Below, one piece after another: positions 35,281-46,589 of a stretch of 64,000 bases of DNA. How positions within the stretch are numbered: position 1 is the stretch's first letter; every line of letters starts with the position of its first letter. The position numbers were made by a program, and so were the translations under genes. Location of the stretch: positions 1,071,001-1,135,000 of the forward strand of contig WPIO01000090.1 of assembly GCA_009760855.2 (NCBI GenBank). Direction: 5' to 3'. Below the pieces are notes generated by a model that did not search any database, was not told the origin of the DNA, and worked only from the letters and a program-made list of their open reading frames with translations. This DNA comes from Cristatella mucedo. Lineage: Eukaryota > Bryozoa > Phylactolaemata > Cristatellidae.

Positions 35281-35452
35281 GTGACTGTCGCTTGCGTGGG
35301 CATGCGTGGTTACTTGACCCTTTGGGTCTAGTAACGTTCGCAAGCTCACATACGCCCTCGAGCGAGGAGGCGATCGCGTGCAGCGCCGTCGGTGTTTGCG
35401 GGTCGTTTGTAGTTACCGCTGTGATGACGTAACTGGTGCGTTCACTCTGCAG

Positions 35453-35558
35453 CTGGATGAACTGAGAGCGAGACTGGCCAAGTGCAAGGACGACTCGCTG
35501 TCTCTTTCCTCGAGCCCCTTCATCGGAGACTCATTTGCCAGCAACGAAACGAACTTCA
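35453..35558 (+). CDS. Gene B exon 4: coiled-coil end and linker
   Basis: This 106-nt exon reads LDELRARLAKCKDDSLSLSS, then PFIGDSFASNETNF with one base left over. It has a cag acceptor after a pyrimidine stretch and a gtaagg donor. Confidence 0.85.
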
Positions 35559-35696
35559 GTAAGGACGCTAGTCGACGTGCATTCCAACTTTTTTCATTGA
35601 GTTTAATTATGCTACTGCACCCGCTGCTGCTGCTTCACTGCAAATTACAAATGGCTCGGCGGTTTTACGAACATAGTTTAGCCAGTGGGGAAAATA

Positions 35697-37110
35697 ATTA
35701 TAATAATAATGCACTTGATGAAGCGCCCTCAGAGAACTGTATCTCTTTCTAGTCGCTTTACATTTGCTGCAAAGGGAAACTCGACTGAATGGTGAGTGAT
35801 ATCATGCTTTATAAGCAACATAAATAACATGGTTAGGGGTGACATACACAGGGTCAGCATGCAAGTATGGTTAGTGGCACCATGCACAGTGTCAGCACGC
35901 AAAAGCACATCAAGGAGGAATCACGGGGACCCACTAAATGCTGTCCTAAATAGGTGTGTTTTAAGTTCGTTTTAAATGTTTTCAAGTCAGGGGATGTGTC
36001 GGGAGTGAGTTCTAGGCTTGGGGAGTAAACGAATTAAATGAACGGTCTCCAAAGAATTTGAGGTTTGTACGAGGTATTAGTAAACTGTTGGATTCCAAAA
36101 ATTTGGTGGTACGATGCTTGGCCTGGTGGGGGAGTAGATCTGAGAGATAGGCTGGAGCCAAAGAATGAAGTGACCTAAAAGTGAGCGAAAAAACGTTGAA
36201 GTCGATCCGTTGCTTGACTGAGAGCCAGTGCAGGTAGGCGAGAAGTGGTGTGATGCATGCGGCAATTACGTCACTCACGCCAAACAAGCCTAGCTGCCGA
36301 GTTTTGCACGTGCTGTAATCGCCCGATTGCACATGCCGGTAGGCCAGCAAGCAGGGAGTTACAGAATTCAAGACGGGATGTCACTAATGCATTGACCAAC
36401 TTAGAGGTGGTATACTTATCTAAACAAGCCCGAATTTTAGCAATGTTGTGTAACTGGAAGGAGGCAGACTTGATTGTGGAGCTGTTGTGGTCGTCAAACG
36501 AGAGGTCACTTTGGAACATGACACCTAGATTTTGAGCTGATTCAGCAGGAGATATACTGGAGAGCCAATTTTGAGCTTCAGCCTTTCCACTTTCGGAATC
36601 ACACTGGGCTTGCCCATAACTAATAACTTAGTTTTATCATCGTTTATTTTAAGAAAATTTGCTGCCATCTATGCGGGATGCCATCAATACATGCAGCACG
36701 TGCGTTGAGAGAATTTGAGGTGCTCGAAGGCCGGGAGGCATCAAAGCAAAGGTACAGCTGAGTGCCATCCGCATAAAATTGAAAGCCTAGATTGTGCTTG
36801 GCAATCACATCAGCAAGAGGGAGAGTATAAACCATGAAAAGAACCGGACCTAGCACGGAGCGGTACCCCATATTTCAGAGGTACCTTGGATGATCTTTAT
36901 CCCTTCACGTCAATACTCTGGAGTCTCCCACTGAGATAGGACCTGAACCATTTCAGAGCAGTGTCAGTGATGCCCATGCGAGATGAGAGGCACTCTAGAG
37001 AACTTGGTGATCGATATTTTCAAAAGCTGCCGAGAGATCGAGTAAAACAAGCAGAGATACTCTACCCATGTCTGCATTCTTAAGTAGGTCGTTGAACACC
37101 CTAAGCAATG
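35697..37110 (-). mobile_element. LINE family 1 in gene B intron 4 (ancestral insertion)
   Basis: From the TAA tail at about 35697 it reads on the minus strand back through the C-terminal domain (RLEFCNSLLAGLPACAIGRL, LAPAYLSDLLPHQAKHRT) and RT (GSVLGPVLF as SVLGPVLFMVYTLPLADVI, FYADGT for YADDT) to the LLRNADMG region at about 37110. Its internal piece is also in gene A at 3268-3440. The Asp of YADD is Gly in this reading, so it is inactive. Confidence 0.88.
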
Positions 37111-38845
37111 CAAAGGTTGGTTTCGAGAAAATGTGCATATCCCTTTTTTATCCTGATCGAAACATTGACAAACACCTCGCGATTATGATCAAAGGCATTG
37201 AAGGTTGATGACGCCTTGGCAAGTTCTTCTGTCTTTCGAGTCCAAAGATATCGTTGTATCATTGGGGGAAAACGAAGACGGCAATGAAAACTGTTTTAAA
37301 ACCTTTTCTTTCTGTAAAGATTTCGCTACATTAAGAAACGGCTACAAGATTGCCTTTGAGTAAGCCGGGCTCACAGCTAAGTTAGCACTTGGCAAAGCAA
37401 AATTGGATTTATAGGCGTCATATCGTCACCGATTTGTCTCGTATAGGCAGAATGGGATGAAGGCTGTTGGTCACTGCGTGAGAGCACCGAAAAGGGGGCC
37501 GGGCCTTGCCAGCGCCTTTTAATATCGTCCAGCCTAGCCTCTCGCTGGCTACTTCACCGCCCTAGGAACGATTGTCACCACATTCGCACACTTTAGAAGC
37601 AGTTTATCCTCTTTGCTTCAGCAATTTCAAGTACTCGAGAAGCTTTGACCTTTAATAAAGACTCTGGAACTGTAGCACCTACGTGAAAGTGTAACGGAAG
37701 CTCTCATAGGTATCAAATTCACGGAGTAGAGATAGCTCGGATGGCAAGCGAGAATGGCAATTTTGGCGTTAAGCTAGAGGGTTGGTGAAGGATGGGTGTG
37801 ACGATGTTCGTGATGGATGTGCGTGCTCAGCTAAGCAGGACTACTGATCAAAGGTATGTGAGTGAACCACAGGCCCCCTACCCGAAGGTCGGGCATAATA
37901 AAAAAAGACCAATAGCCAGTGGCACGAGAGCTGTGAATAATAAGTTCAGGGGAATATCAGTTGAAATAGAGTCGACGATGAAGCTGACAAGGGAGTTGAT
38001 ACGTGGAGTCGAATGCGAAACAACTGGCGGGGCTCGCACGGAACCGTATCGTTAGATGAGAATGACTTAGGAAGATGGCAAATGGATGACGAACTAGCTG
38101 ACAACTTTCTGGTCGCGTGCAAGACAATCAGCCGGAGACGAAAGTCGGGGGGTTCATTTTGTGTTTCCCTGTGTGCACGATCGCGGGGTACATTGGCACT
38201 CGGCCGGTGCAGGCAGACAGGCGTCGTCCGCCCACCCACCGTCGAACAGGGCGATGGCGATGTGGCGCAGGGACGGGCCGGCGCCCAACTGCAGTCTGGC
38301 GGCTGTGGCTTGGGCGTAGGCCGGCTTTGTCCTTCAGCTAACCCGCGAGGAGGAGCCGTGACTGGGAATACACGCCCTTGTGAGCCAGCTTCGGTGTCAG
38401 GCGTGTTGTCGCGTGCCTGCGGTTGGGAGAGCATTAAGCCACGTGGGGAACGACGAGACCAGCTACCGAACTTGGAGGCCAAGTATTGCCTCTTAATTCG
38501 CCGTAGCTGCTGCGCAAGGGGGCTTAGCTTTATTTTGCCCATTTGGAGAGATAGAGTGGAGTACGGCCTGAGCGGGTTGGGGGAGACGGGGATCCCTGCT
38601 GCGACTCGCCTCCCCCCCCCTTGGGGCGAATGCGTGGGAATGAGCTGAGGTAAGTTTCTAGCTATCGATCAGCCATCCCTCGCTTACCGCCAGGCCCTGG
38701 CAATGCGTGGCGTACGGAAATCTTTCGTCTAGCGTATACTTAGAAACTGCAGTTAGCTGATCCCAGGAGTTTAGCCCAACCAAGATGAATGAGCTAATTT
38801 TGATTAAACAGTCCAGCAACTAAAAGAGTATTAAACACAAGAGAC

Positions 38846-38884
38846 ATATATATATATATTTATTTATTTATATGTATGTATATA

Positions 38885-38915
<31 letters not shown>

Positions 38916-38936
38916 TTATTTATATGTATGTATATA

Positions 38937-38969
<33 letters not shown>
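38846..38969. repeat. (TA)n microsatellite with TATGTATG interruptions
   Basis: Simple repeat of about 125 bp lying directly before the exon 5 relic. Confidence 0.95.
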
Positions 38970-38970
<1 letters not shown>

Positions 38971-38973
38971 ATC

Positions 38974-39075
38974 ACTTGGTTCAGGGACACCTAGCCATCT
39001 GACGGCAACAGATCAACCCAAATTTATTAAATCAGAAGCGCTCAGGGAAACATGGCTCTGCACGTGTGGCTATTT
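38974..39075 (+). pseudogene. Relic of the olfactomedin exon in gene B intron 4
   Basis: About 100 bp repeat part of exon 5 (the segment from the codons of SWFRDT to LALHEW, 39620-39715), for example ggttcagggacacc and ccatctgacggcaacagatc. In the exon's frame it has TAG after GACACC and TAA after TTTAT, so it is non-coding. It is bracketed by a TA and a GA microsatellite. I see no counterpart in gene A. Confidence 0.88.
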
Positions 39076-39076
<1 letters not shown>

Positions 39077-39141
<65 letters not shown>

Positions 39142-39150
39142 GGAGAGAGA
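39077..39150. repeat. (GA)n microsatellite
   Basis: About 70 bp of GA with two later GATGG interruptions, joined to the exon relic. Confidence 0.95.
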
Positions 39151-39542
39151 GAGATGGAGTCGGAAAGCCGACACCCATGGTCCGAGATTGCGTCTAACAC
39201 ACTAACTTGCAGGCCCATCGAATAAAAGGAAATGTAGCCGATAGAATTGTGGAATGGCTGGAATGGCTGCCTTGGCGATGCTCGCTCGGGGTGGCTGTGA
39301 TGAGTGGTTGCCGGAGTCCAGGAAAGCACCTACCAATATCCGACAGCTGACAGGGGCACTATTTTACTGCGCCCATCGTAAAAACGTTTCCGGCTAACGA
39401 GTTGCAGAGTTGCTTCAGTCGGTGATCCCATTCACAAGGTAATAGCTACCTGAAAATTTCGAGCTGTCCTGTGACTATCCACACCATTGACTTTACCACA
39501 ATAATGCCGCCTCGAGTTTACAAAGCATCAAATTTTTTTTAG

Positions 39543-40324
39543 GATCATGCCCTGCTTCACTTGACATTAGGGTCGGACCTCAGGTGACCCACAAATGGCG
39601 CAGCGGCATAGCTCACTCCTGGTTCAGGGACACCAGGCCATCTGACGGCAACAGATCGACTCAAATTTATGAAATCAGGAGCACTCGGGGAAACTTGGCT
39701 CTGCATGAGTGGCAGAATTATGGCGATTACTCGTCGGCTAGAAGCGACTACTTGTTCAAAACGAAGTGCTCTGCACTTTTAATTGGTCGGAAGCATGTCG
39801 TGCTTGGAGGCTTCTTCTACTACTTCGACTACAGTTCGGGTGCGGTGACCAAGATGGACCTGATGACGTGCAAGCTAACCAACACGCTCAAGCTTCCGGT
39901 CGAGCAGACGGAACTGAACAAATATCTGCACGGAGAACTCACCTACGCTGATATCAACTACGACGAGACCGGTCTGTACGTTGTGTACACGAATGCAGCA
40001 GTCACTGGCGAGCTCATAATTGCCAAGGTCGACCCAGTCAACATGACCTTGATTAAGAGCTGGGAGAGGGGCCGCCAGAAGTCAACGCTGGCCAACGTGT
40101 TCTTCGTCTGCGGCAGAATGTACACGACCGACTCATTCACGGTGCGTCATCTGACGGGCAAGCAGTTCGGGTACGACACTAACACGGGCACTGAGTTTTT
40201 ACTCAACATCGACGTGGAGAGTCGCCTGGGAGCAGTTTACCAGCTGTCCTACAATCCACGAGAGCGTATTATCTTTGGAGTCGACAACTCTCACTCGGTC
40301 ACATACGACGTTTACTGGGACTAG
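39543..40324 (+). CDS. Gene B exon 5: complete olfactomedin domain and stop
   Basis: The acceptor is ttttttttag and the first bases GA complete an Arg codon with exon 4. The domain starts at RSCPASLDIRVGPQV and is open to TAG at 40322-40324. Ten of 246 aligned residues differ from gene A, several conservative (E/D, D/E, M/I, V/A). The Cys in VFFVCG, the ADINYDE stretch and NIDV are kept. The lack of any stop or frameshift in 780 nt argues for recent or continuing constraint. Confidence 0.88.
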
Positions 40325-40559
40325 CCATGTTCCCCTGCTGGAGATAATTGGACACTGGTGGTCACAGCTTTGGTGGTTGGGCATTAATGCGAGGTATTCC
40401 CTCACGGTCTTCGCTGGCGGCTTGCTAGCAGGCGATTTCTAACCGAAATTGATCTGAAATTGAATCACACCACGCAGTAGTAGCTGCATCACGAAACGCT
40501 GCACTCGAATGAGATACCGACAGCGATTGAACAGAATTTTTAAATTTCATTGAATCTTC

Positions 40560-40565
40560 AATAAA
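40560..40565 (+). promoter_or_regulatory. AATAAA polyadenylation signal of gene B
   Basis: A canonical AATAAA lies about 236 nt after the stop codon. No competing signal is seen between. The equivalent position for gene A is outside the window. Confidence 0.6.
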
Positions 40566-40639
40566 GTCGTTAAGTACCTCGACCCGGTTTTGCCCACTGC
40601 CATCCTTTGCTAATTGAGCACGTTAGCACTAACTATTCG

Positions 40640-40735
40640 ATCTTGCTTCTTTTGCAGCAAATGTAAAATGCCTAGAAATAGATTTAAGTACTCTGAGGGT
40701 GCTGTATCAAATGTATTGTTATTATCATTATAGAA
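40640..40735 (+). mobile_element. LINE family 1 terminal fragment
   Basis: It reads gcagcaaatgtaaaatgcct and agatttaagtactctgaggg, followed by a TATTATTATC tail. Confidence 0.75.
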
Positions 40736-40739
40736 ATCC

Positions 40740-41915
40740 AATACCTAAAATTTGAAGAAAAAACTAGCAACGTATCTGTCTTGCTAAAATTTAAGAATTA
40801 GCATCGTTGTTAAGCATTATAGGAATATCGCTTGTACTTAAAATTTACTTAGATCGTGTAGAGAAACCTAGATTTCATATTTTTAATGTGTAAGCTTGGT
40901 ATTGACAACAATTATGGAGTCGATTTGGACAACCAATAATTGAGCTGAGTTGTAGGGAGCCAGTCATTTAACTTACAGTGTTTATCTGCTGACAAGAGAC
41001 GGAGATGCTAGATATTTTCCTTTTAGTAAGCAAGTGCCCGATCATGTTAGTGAGGCAAGCACTCGGGATGTAAATCAATATAGGATTTTAATATTATACT
41101 GAAACGAAACTTTGCCAATCAGGCAAGATAAACTAGTGGCCGACTGACCTCCAGCTAGGGGGGGCAGTCCAAAACAGAATCGACTTTCTGGAAAGATCGG
41201 CAACGTAATGAAAAGTAGCAATAGTTCCTATGTGCATTCAACGAGTACTCAAATGCGGACCGCTGAGCAGGAAAAATTAAGCTATGTACTGTTGTTCAAA
41301 ATCCAGAGCCTGGAGTCGCATTCTCACTGTGGCCGATAAACTTTGAGTAGGCTTCACCATTGCATAAATACGGCACTTCTCTCTAACCGGGTGAGCAAAT
41401 TAGACACAGGTACGCGCGCTTTAGGTGCTACACCCTTGCTAATGCGACTAACTGTAAATAATTAAATATTGTGTACAGTAAGCTATAGTTATAATGCAGT
41501 TTCCGATGAGGTTAGGTCTCGAAAACAATTTTAGCTTCGAATAAAAAGCTGACATTAGTAATAACTAGAACAATAAGTACACCCTTAGCCTCAAATCTTG
41601 ACCCGGCATTTTTCCAAAAAGCTTTCAATAGGCGGCTCAATAAATAAGTGAACACTAGCCCAGCAGAACTACAGCAACATATTTGCAGTCTTTTAGTTGC
41701 CGCTTTTATTTAAAGGCAATAAGAGAAATGTCAAAAACCAGCTAAAATCCTAGATCAAAACATCAGCAATCCGTTCCAAACGTTTTTAAAGAAAATGACT
41801 GTACACAGTCAGCCCAGGTAGGAGCATACGACCAAGTTTTCAGGCGTGCAGGTTCAGTTAGAGTCACTAGTACAGTTCTGCTGGATCTTTTCGCGGCAAT
41901 GGCTATCCTACGTCC
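40740..41915. other. No gene recognised
   Basis: AT-rich intergenic sequence without supported open frames. Confidence 0.5.
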
Positions 41916-41917
41916 CC

Positions 41918-41919
<2 letters not shown>

Positions 41920-41966
<47 letters not shown>

Positions 41967-42035
41967 TACTTGATAAAGCACCCCCAGAGAACTTAATCTC
42001 TGTCTAGGCGCTTTACATTTGCTGCAAGTCCTTCT
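41920..42035 (-). mobile_element. LINE family 1 terminal fragment with long (TAA)n
   Basis: An uninterrupted TAA run of about 45 bp (41921-41965) is followed by the inverted terminus up to tttacatttgctgcaag. Confidence 0.85.
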
Positions 42036-42173
42036 TGAGCGCCCACCATCTCGCCAGAGCATGACTGGAACTGCAATGCCCTGGTTTAACTCCTCACTCA
42101 ACCAAATATTTCTGAGTATAGACCTTAACTTGCAGCTGTCATGCAAAGTGCCAGCCATCTGTGTATGAGGTAC

Positions 42174-42214
42174 GCGGGGGGGGGGGGCGGGGCGGGGTGG
42201 TGCGGGCCGGGGGA
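42174..42214. repeat. G-rich tract
   Basis: At least twelve consecutive G followed by several GGGG blocks (plus strand). It has clear G-quadruplex potential. No gene context. Confidence 0.85.
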
Positions 42215-42289
42215 CACGTACTTTCACGTTTGTTTCTTTTCTCAGTTTACGTTCTAACATTATCTGCTGTAATATTCAAGCACTATATG

Positions 42290-43280
42290 TGCTTTCATTG
42301 CTGCAGATGTAACACACCAGAGCCAGTACTTTGATCAATCCCTGCCTTCCAGCATGTCGAACTATCTTAACTCTCTAGCAGCATGTATAGCTAAATTGTG
42401 CACTTGGAGGACAGTAATCTTTCTCAAGTTGAATGACGTGAAAGAAACTTACTTTCAGTTGACGATCATAATGGAAAACCGAGATTGAAAAGCCGTACCC
42501 TCAAAATGGGCTCTGCCATCAGCAAGTACAGACAATTTGGGTGTGCAGTCCAAAGTGACCACATCAGCGTCATTTTCAGGACTGCTTACTCTCAGCTATG
42601 TAGTAATGCAAATACTTAGGCCTGCTTAGATAGGGGTAGGTACCGTAGCCAAATTGGTTTATGCATTCAGAGATTATATGTAGACTTCTTCGGCTCGCAG
42701 GTCTCCTGGTCAGTGCAATAAGACGCTAAATGCTGTTTCAAATTCTGTTACTGGTTTGTATGTCGTGATGTTCACAACAGCCACATTGCTCCGCTTTTCA
42801 CCGATCTTTATTGGCTCCGATCAAGCACGGTATTGACTTCGAGGCTTCGTCACTCAATTTAAGGTTCCTTTATTCTTTCGCTTCAGCATACTTACTGTGA
42901 ATACTTCCGAATCAGGCTTCGTTTGGTACCGCCCACTTTTCTTTCTCAACTTGCTTAGTTGTGCACCTGTGGAACCTCAAATTTGTAGGAGCACTTTGCT
43001 TTCAGCTCATATTCGCCAAAATCAAAGAACTCAGTCCCGACTGACGTCATGATTTCTCCAGTCTTGAAGATATTCAAAAAGAAGCTACCCAGGCGTTCCT
43101 CGTGGCATTTCCTGCTTCTGTGTGAATTGACCTACGTGCGCATATGCCAGCTGAAACTGTGCATTTTTTTGCTAAGTGATTGCACTGCTTCCTTCCAAAC
43201 TCATGTAGACTGACTAGAAAGAGAGTTAGTCCGTTTAGAGGTACCGAAACTGCTTTTTAATACTACGGTTACTATTACTA
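42290..43280 (+). mobile_element. Old LINE family 1 copy, 3' part
   Basis: Heavily diverged but collinear with 27420-28480. It shows the SNYLNSLAACI-like codons, the region of the NLGV motif, the cctgcttagata / tattggctcc stretch and the terminus ctagaaagagagttagtccg with a TACTATTACTATG tail. Confidence 0.75.
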
Positions 43281-43299
43281 TGATGCATTTGTTCACGGG

Positions 43300-44135
43300 A
43301 AGTGATCATGATAAATTTGTAGCCGAGTTTCAGGGGTCAGAGGCCATTTCCTGCCAACCCCCGTATACTCCGGTCCCGCTGCCACTCGCCATGCCGCTGA
43401 GCTAGGGTAAGACGAGCGGCCGTCAGGTTAGACCTCTTTATAATATCGCATGCGCCAAAAATAAAAGGGGAAGTAGACAAGTCTACAGGCAAAGGTCCTA
43501 TACAAGGTAAACTACGAGGGCGCAAGACGAGGAAGCAAGTGCGAATAAACGTGTTAGTTGGTCAGCCGGCTTCCACAATCCGGCCGTTGCACCGACTCCG
43601 AATCCAAAAGTATGAGCGTACGCCGTAAAAGATCCGGCTAGCTGAGTAACTGCTTGGCTAAGCGCAGTCGACGTCCGCCGCAGTCGAGAGCTTACGCCGA
43701 AAGACGCCAACACATGGGGGTCACGAACACGCTGCACGGGGAACGTGGAATATACAAGTCACAACAGCGAGCGTGCTGTCCAGCTCCGCTCGGGCCTTGG
43801 GCACTCGCTACCTTACGTGCGTGGCCGCATCGCCAGAGCACGTCTGCAACCATCCAGGTGCATAACTCGGCGAGACCAGGAGCCTCCAACACCACGACTT
43901 ACTCGGCCAACTTCTACCCAAGAGCCCGGTGACCTTTCGTCACTGCACGTCCGGTCATGCCATAGGTCAGACCCCGGCCTAGCCGGTGACCCTTACCACA
44001 TTACAGCCGTCCTGTTTCAGATGACCGAACCTAGCCTGGGTACAAATTAATTGAATACTGACTGCTGAGCTAGCCACCTGCTCGATTGCGCCGGTGCCTC
44101 TTATGGGGAAACGTTGATTTTTGAGTTTTCAATCA
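43300..44135. other. No gene recognised
   Basis: GC-richer sequence with overlapping frames of 60-100 codons on both strands and no domain. Confidence 0.4.
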
Positions 44136-44139
44136 GTTA

Positions 44140-45030
44140 ATAATAATAATAATAATAATTCACTTGATAAAGCGCCCTCAGAGAATTTAATCTCTCTCTA
44201 GGCGCTTTACATTTGCTGTAAAGTGAAATGCAATTGAATGGTAAGTAAAATCATGCTTGAAAAAACAAACGAAATGAATAATATTGTTAGGGGTGACATG
44301 CACACGGTCAGCATGCAAATGTGGTTAGTGGCAGCATGCACAGTGTCAGCACGCATAAGCACACGAATGACGAATCACAGGGACCCACTAAATGCTGTCC
44401 TAAATAGGTGTGTTTTTAGGTTCCTTTTAAATGTGGTCAGGTCAGGGAATGTTCTGACGCAGGTCAGGAGGGAGTTCCAGGCTTTGGGAGCATTCGAACT
44501 AAATGCACGGTCTCCAAAGGATTTAAGGTTTGTATGAGGTATTTCTAGACTGTTGGATTCCGAAAAGCGGGTGGTACGATGTTTGGCCTGATGGGGTAGT
44601 ATATCTGACAGATAGGCTGGAGCCATAGAATGAAGGGACCTAAAAGTGAGCGACAAAACCTTGAAGTCAATCCGTTGCTTGACTGGTAGCCAGTGCAGGT
44701 CGGCGAGAAGTGGAGTAATGTGGCAACTGCGACGCTCACGACAGACAAGCCTAGCTGCAGAGTTTGGCACCAGCTGCAATCGCCTGATCGCACATGCTGG
44801 TAGGCCAGTAAGCAGTGAGTTGCAGAAGTCGAGACGGGATGTCACGAATGCATGGACTAACTTGGACGTGGTATCTTTATCTAAACAAGCCCGAATTTGA
44901 GCAATGTTATGAAGCTGAAAATAGGCGGATTTGACTGTGGAGCTGATATGGTCGTCGAACGAGAGGTCGCTTTGGAATATGACACCTAGACTTTGAGCTG
45001 ATTCAACAGGAGATATGCTGGCAGAGCCAA
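44140..45030 (-). mobile_element. LINE family 1, 3' end, well preserved
   Basis: A TAATAAT tail at 44140 is followed by an intact-looking 3' UTR and a 156-codon frame (44845-44375) for the C-terminal part (SRLDFCNSLLTGLPACAIRR to FRTAFSGSL). It is nearly identical to the copies at 14960 and 17451, suggesting the same young subfamily. Confidence 0.9.
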
Positions 45031-45034
45031 TTTT

Positions 45035-45325
45035 GAAAGGTTAAGGCACCATTAGTCTGCCATTTGCTCCCATTTTCATAATTCACTCCAGACTGACGTC
45101 ACGATATGTCTGACTTGACAACGTTTATAAAGAAGCCATCCTCCTTCTTCGCATGGTGCTTGCTGCTTGTGCGTGGAATTTTTTCTGTGTGCTTACGTCT
45201 GCTGAAAAGCTGCATTTTATCACTAGCAAATTGGAATGTTTCCTTCCAAGCACACGTAGAGTGACTATCGGATTTAGTTCTCATAGGGGCTCTTCAACTG
45301 TCTTGTTATACTTGTATTGTTATTC
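45035..45325 (+). mobile_element. Old LINE family 1 3' end
   Basis: Similar to 43020-43280 (ctccagactgacgtcacgat, then tttccttccaagcacacgta), ending in a TTATACTTGTATTGTTATT tail. Confidence 0.65.
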
Positions 45326-45619
45326 TAAGATATTTGGTCCGGAAAAAGCTACGGGAAATTGAAAAAGTCCTGATTATTGGTTATCTAGCCAGAAGGTTGT
45401 AGATCAACTTTAGCTGGCGCCTTGTGTAAAGAAATTTCTAGATTTCTAAGTGTTTTAGCAGGCAGTTGGTTTTAATTTTACTATCCACCACTATCCGGAG
45501 CCAGAATCTCTGCTTGTTGCCTAGAGATTGGAAAAAACATGGGTAGAAAGCTTTTCTACGATACAAACATACATATTCACAGACTTAGCAATAGAGGAAA
45601 CACTAGCTTTTATACCACA

Positions 45620-45800
45620 TTTACATGCTGACCCTGTGCATGTCACCCCTAACCATATTATTCGTTTTGTTTGTTTTTCAAACATGATTTTACTTACTAT
45701 TCAATTGCATTTCCCTTTGCAGCGAATGTAAAGCGCCTAGAAAGACATTAAGTTCTCTGGGGGCGCTTTATCGAGTGCATTATTATTATTATTATTATTA
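45620..45800 (+). mobile_element. LINE family 1 terminal fragment
   Basis: The 3' UTR ends with aaagcgcctagaaagacatt and gggggcgctttatcgag, then an (ATT)n run to about 45800. Confidence 0.88.
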
Positions 45801-46585
45801 TCTTATATCTTTATAGCATTATTTTTTTTCTGAGACCTCCAACGACGTAAAACCATGAGAACCGCATGCATATTACATTAAGGAACGTTCAATGTACTCG
45901 TGGAAATAACCGAGAGATCTCACATCGTTAGCGAATAATAGAAAAACGTTTTGCGCGCCTATTATACCTTAAGAGAGCGTTGGACAAATGCGAGTCCTTC
46001 CCGTCCCAGAGACCGGCCTTGGGCGACTTCAAGCGCGATGAGAACCTATGCTTAACTTCTTCGAAGACCTTTGGATTTTACTTTGACATATTTACTGTAT
46101 CTGTACCATGAGCTGTCCTTGGATATGCAACTAAAAAAGGATCTGCTTAGCGGAAGGTTTGATGTCTCCCTTATGCAATACCTACCGACGGTCATTCTTC
46201 GGCAGGTCACTAACAGTCTCCTGGTATCCTGCTCTCACCCTTTCAACCACTTGGTCATCAAATCTACTTAAGTCTAAAGCGATTTTTAGCTTTTCACTGT
46301 CGCAGCAGCTCACTCGCCATGCTTCAGCATGGCGAGTGAAAAGTCGACCGCTGGCCGTATGTAAGGAATTAGCCCTGGAATTAGCCGGTTCCGTCACGGC
46401 CGCCCTGTCTACTCGACGCATAGCAGCATGCAGGTCGCTTAGTCGGCGTAACCCACTCAATAGTTCGCTCGAGAGCTATAAACCACTAGTAAATTAGCGA
46501 CATATCTGGACCTGCAGTCACAATCGACCTGAAAATGCTAAGCGTGCTCCCCACAGCCCAGCTACTTCCAGTCGGCCGCCCGGAG
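45801..46585. other. No gene recognised
   Basis: There is a small inverted repeat at about 46310-46340 (actcgccatgcttcagcatggcgagt). Open frames overlap on opposite strands without domains. Confidence 0.4.
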
Positions 46586-46589
46586 TCGT

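Larger units (their letters stand above)
35559..39542 (+). other. Gene B intron 4
   Basis: It contains an antisense LINE (35697-37110), an extra GC-rich block of about 300 bp (about 38140-38445) not found in gene A, a TA tract (38846-38969), a relic of the olfactomedin exon (38974-39075) and a GA tract (39077-39150). The rest aligns inversely with gene A intron 4. The open frames across 37946-38648 on both strands are not supported as genes. Confidence 0.65.

Noticed and set aside
37946-38648. Overlapping 198- and 211-codon frames on opposite strands
   Set aside because: They lie in intron 4 of gene B, have no domain, and the matching region of gene A is not open in the same way. GC richness explains the length.
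39584-40324. Exon 5 acceptor directly before GTGACCC (and 766 in gene A)
   Set aside because: It would be out of phase with the 106-nt exon 4 and drop the N-terminal Cys. The acceptor 41 nt upstream after a T-run is in phase and adds the expected Cys in both genes.
46310-46340. Short perfect palindrome actcgccatgcttcagcatggcgagt
   Set aside because: It is too short and isolated to tie to a terminator, MITE or small RNA; no neighbouring gene uses it.
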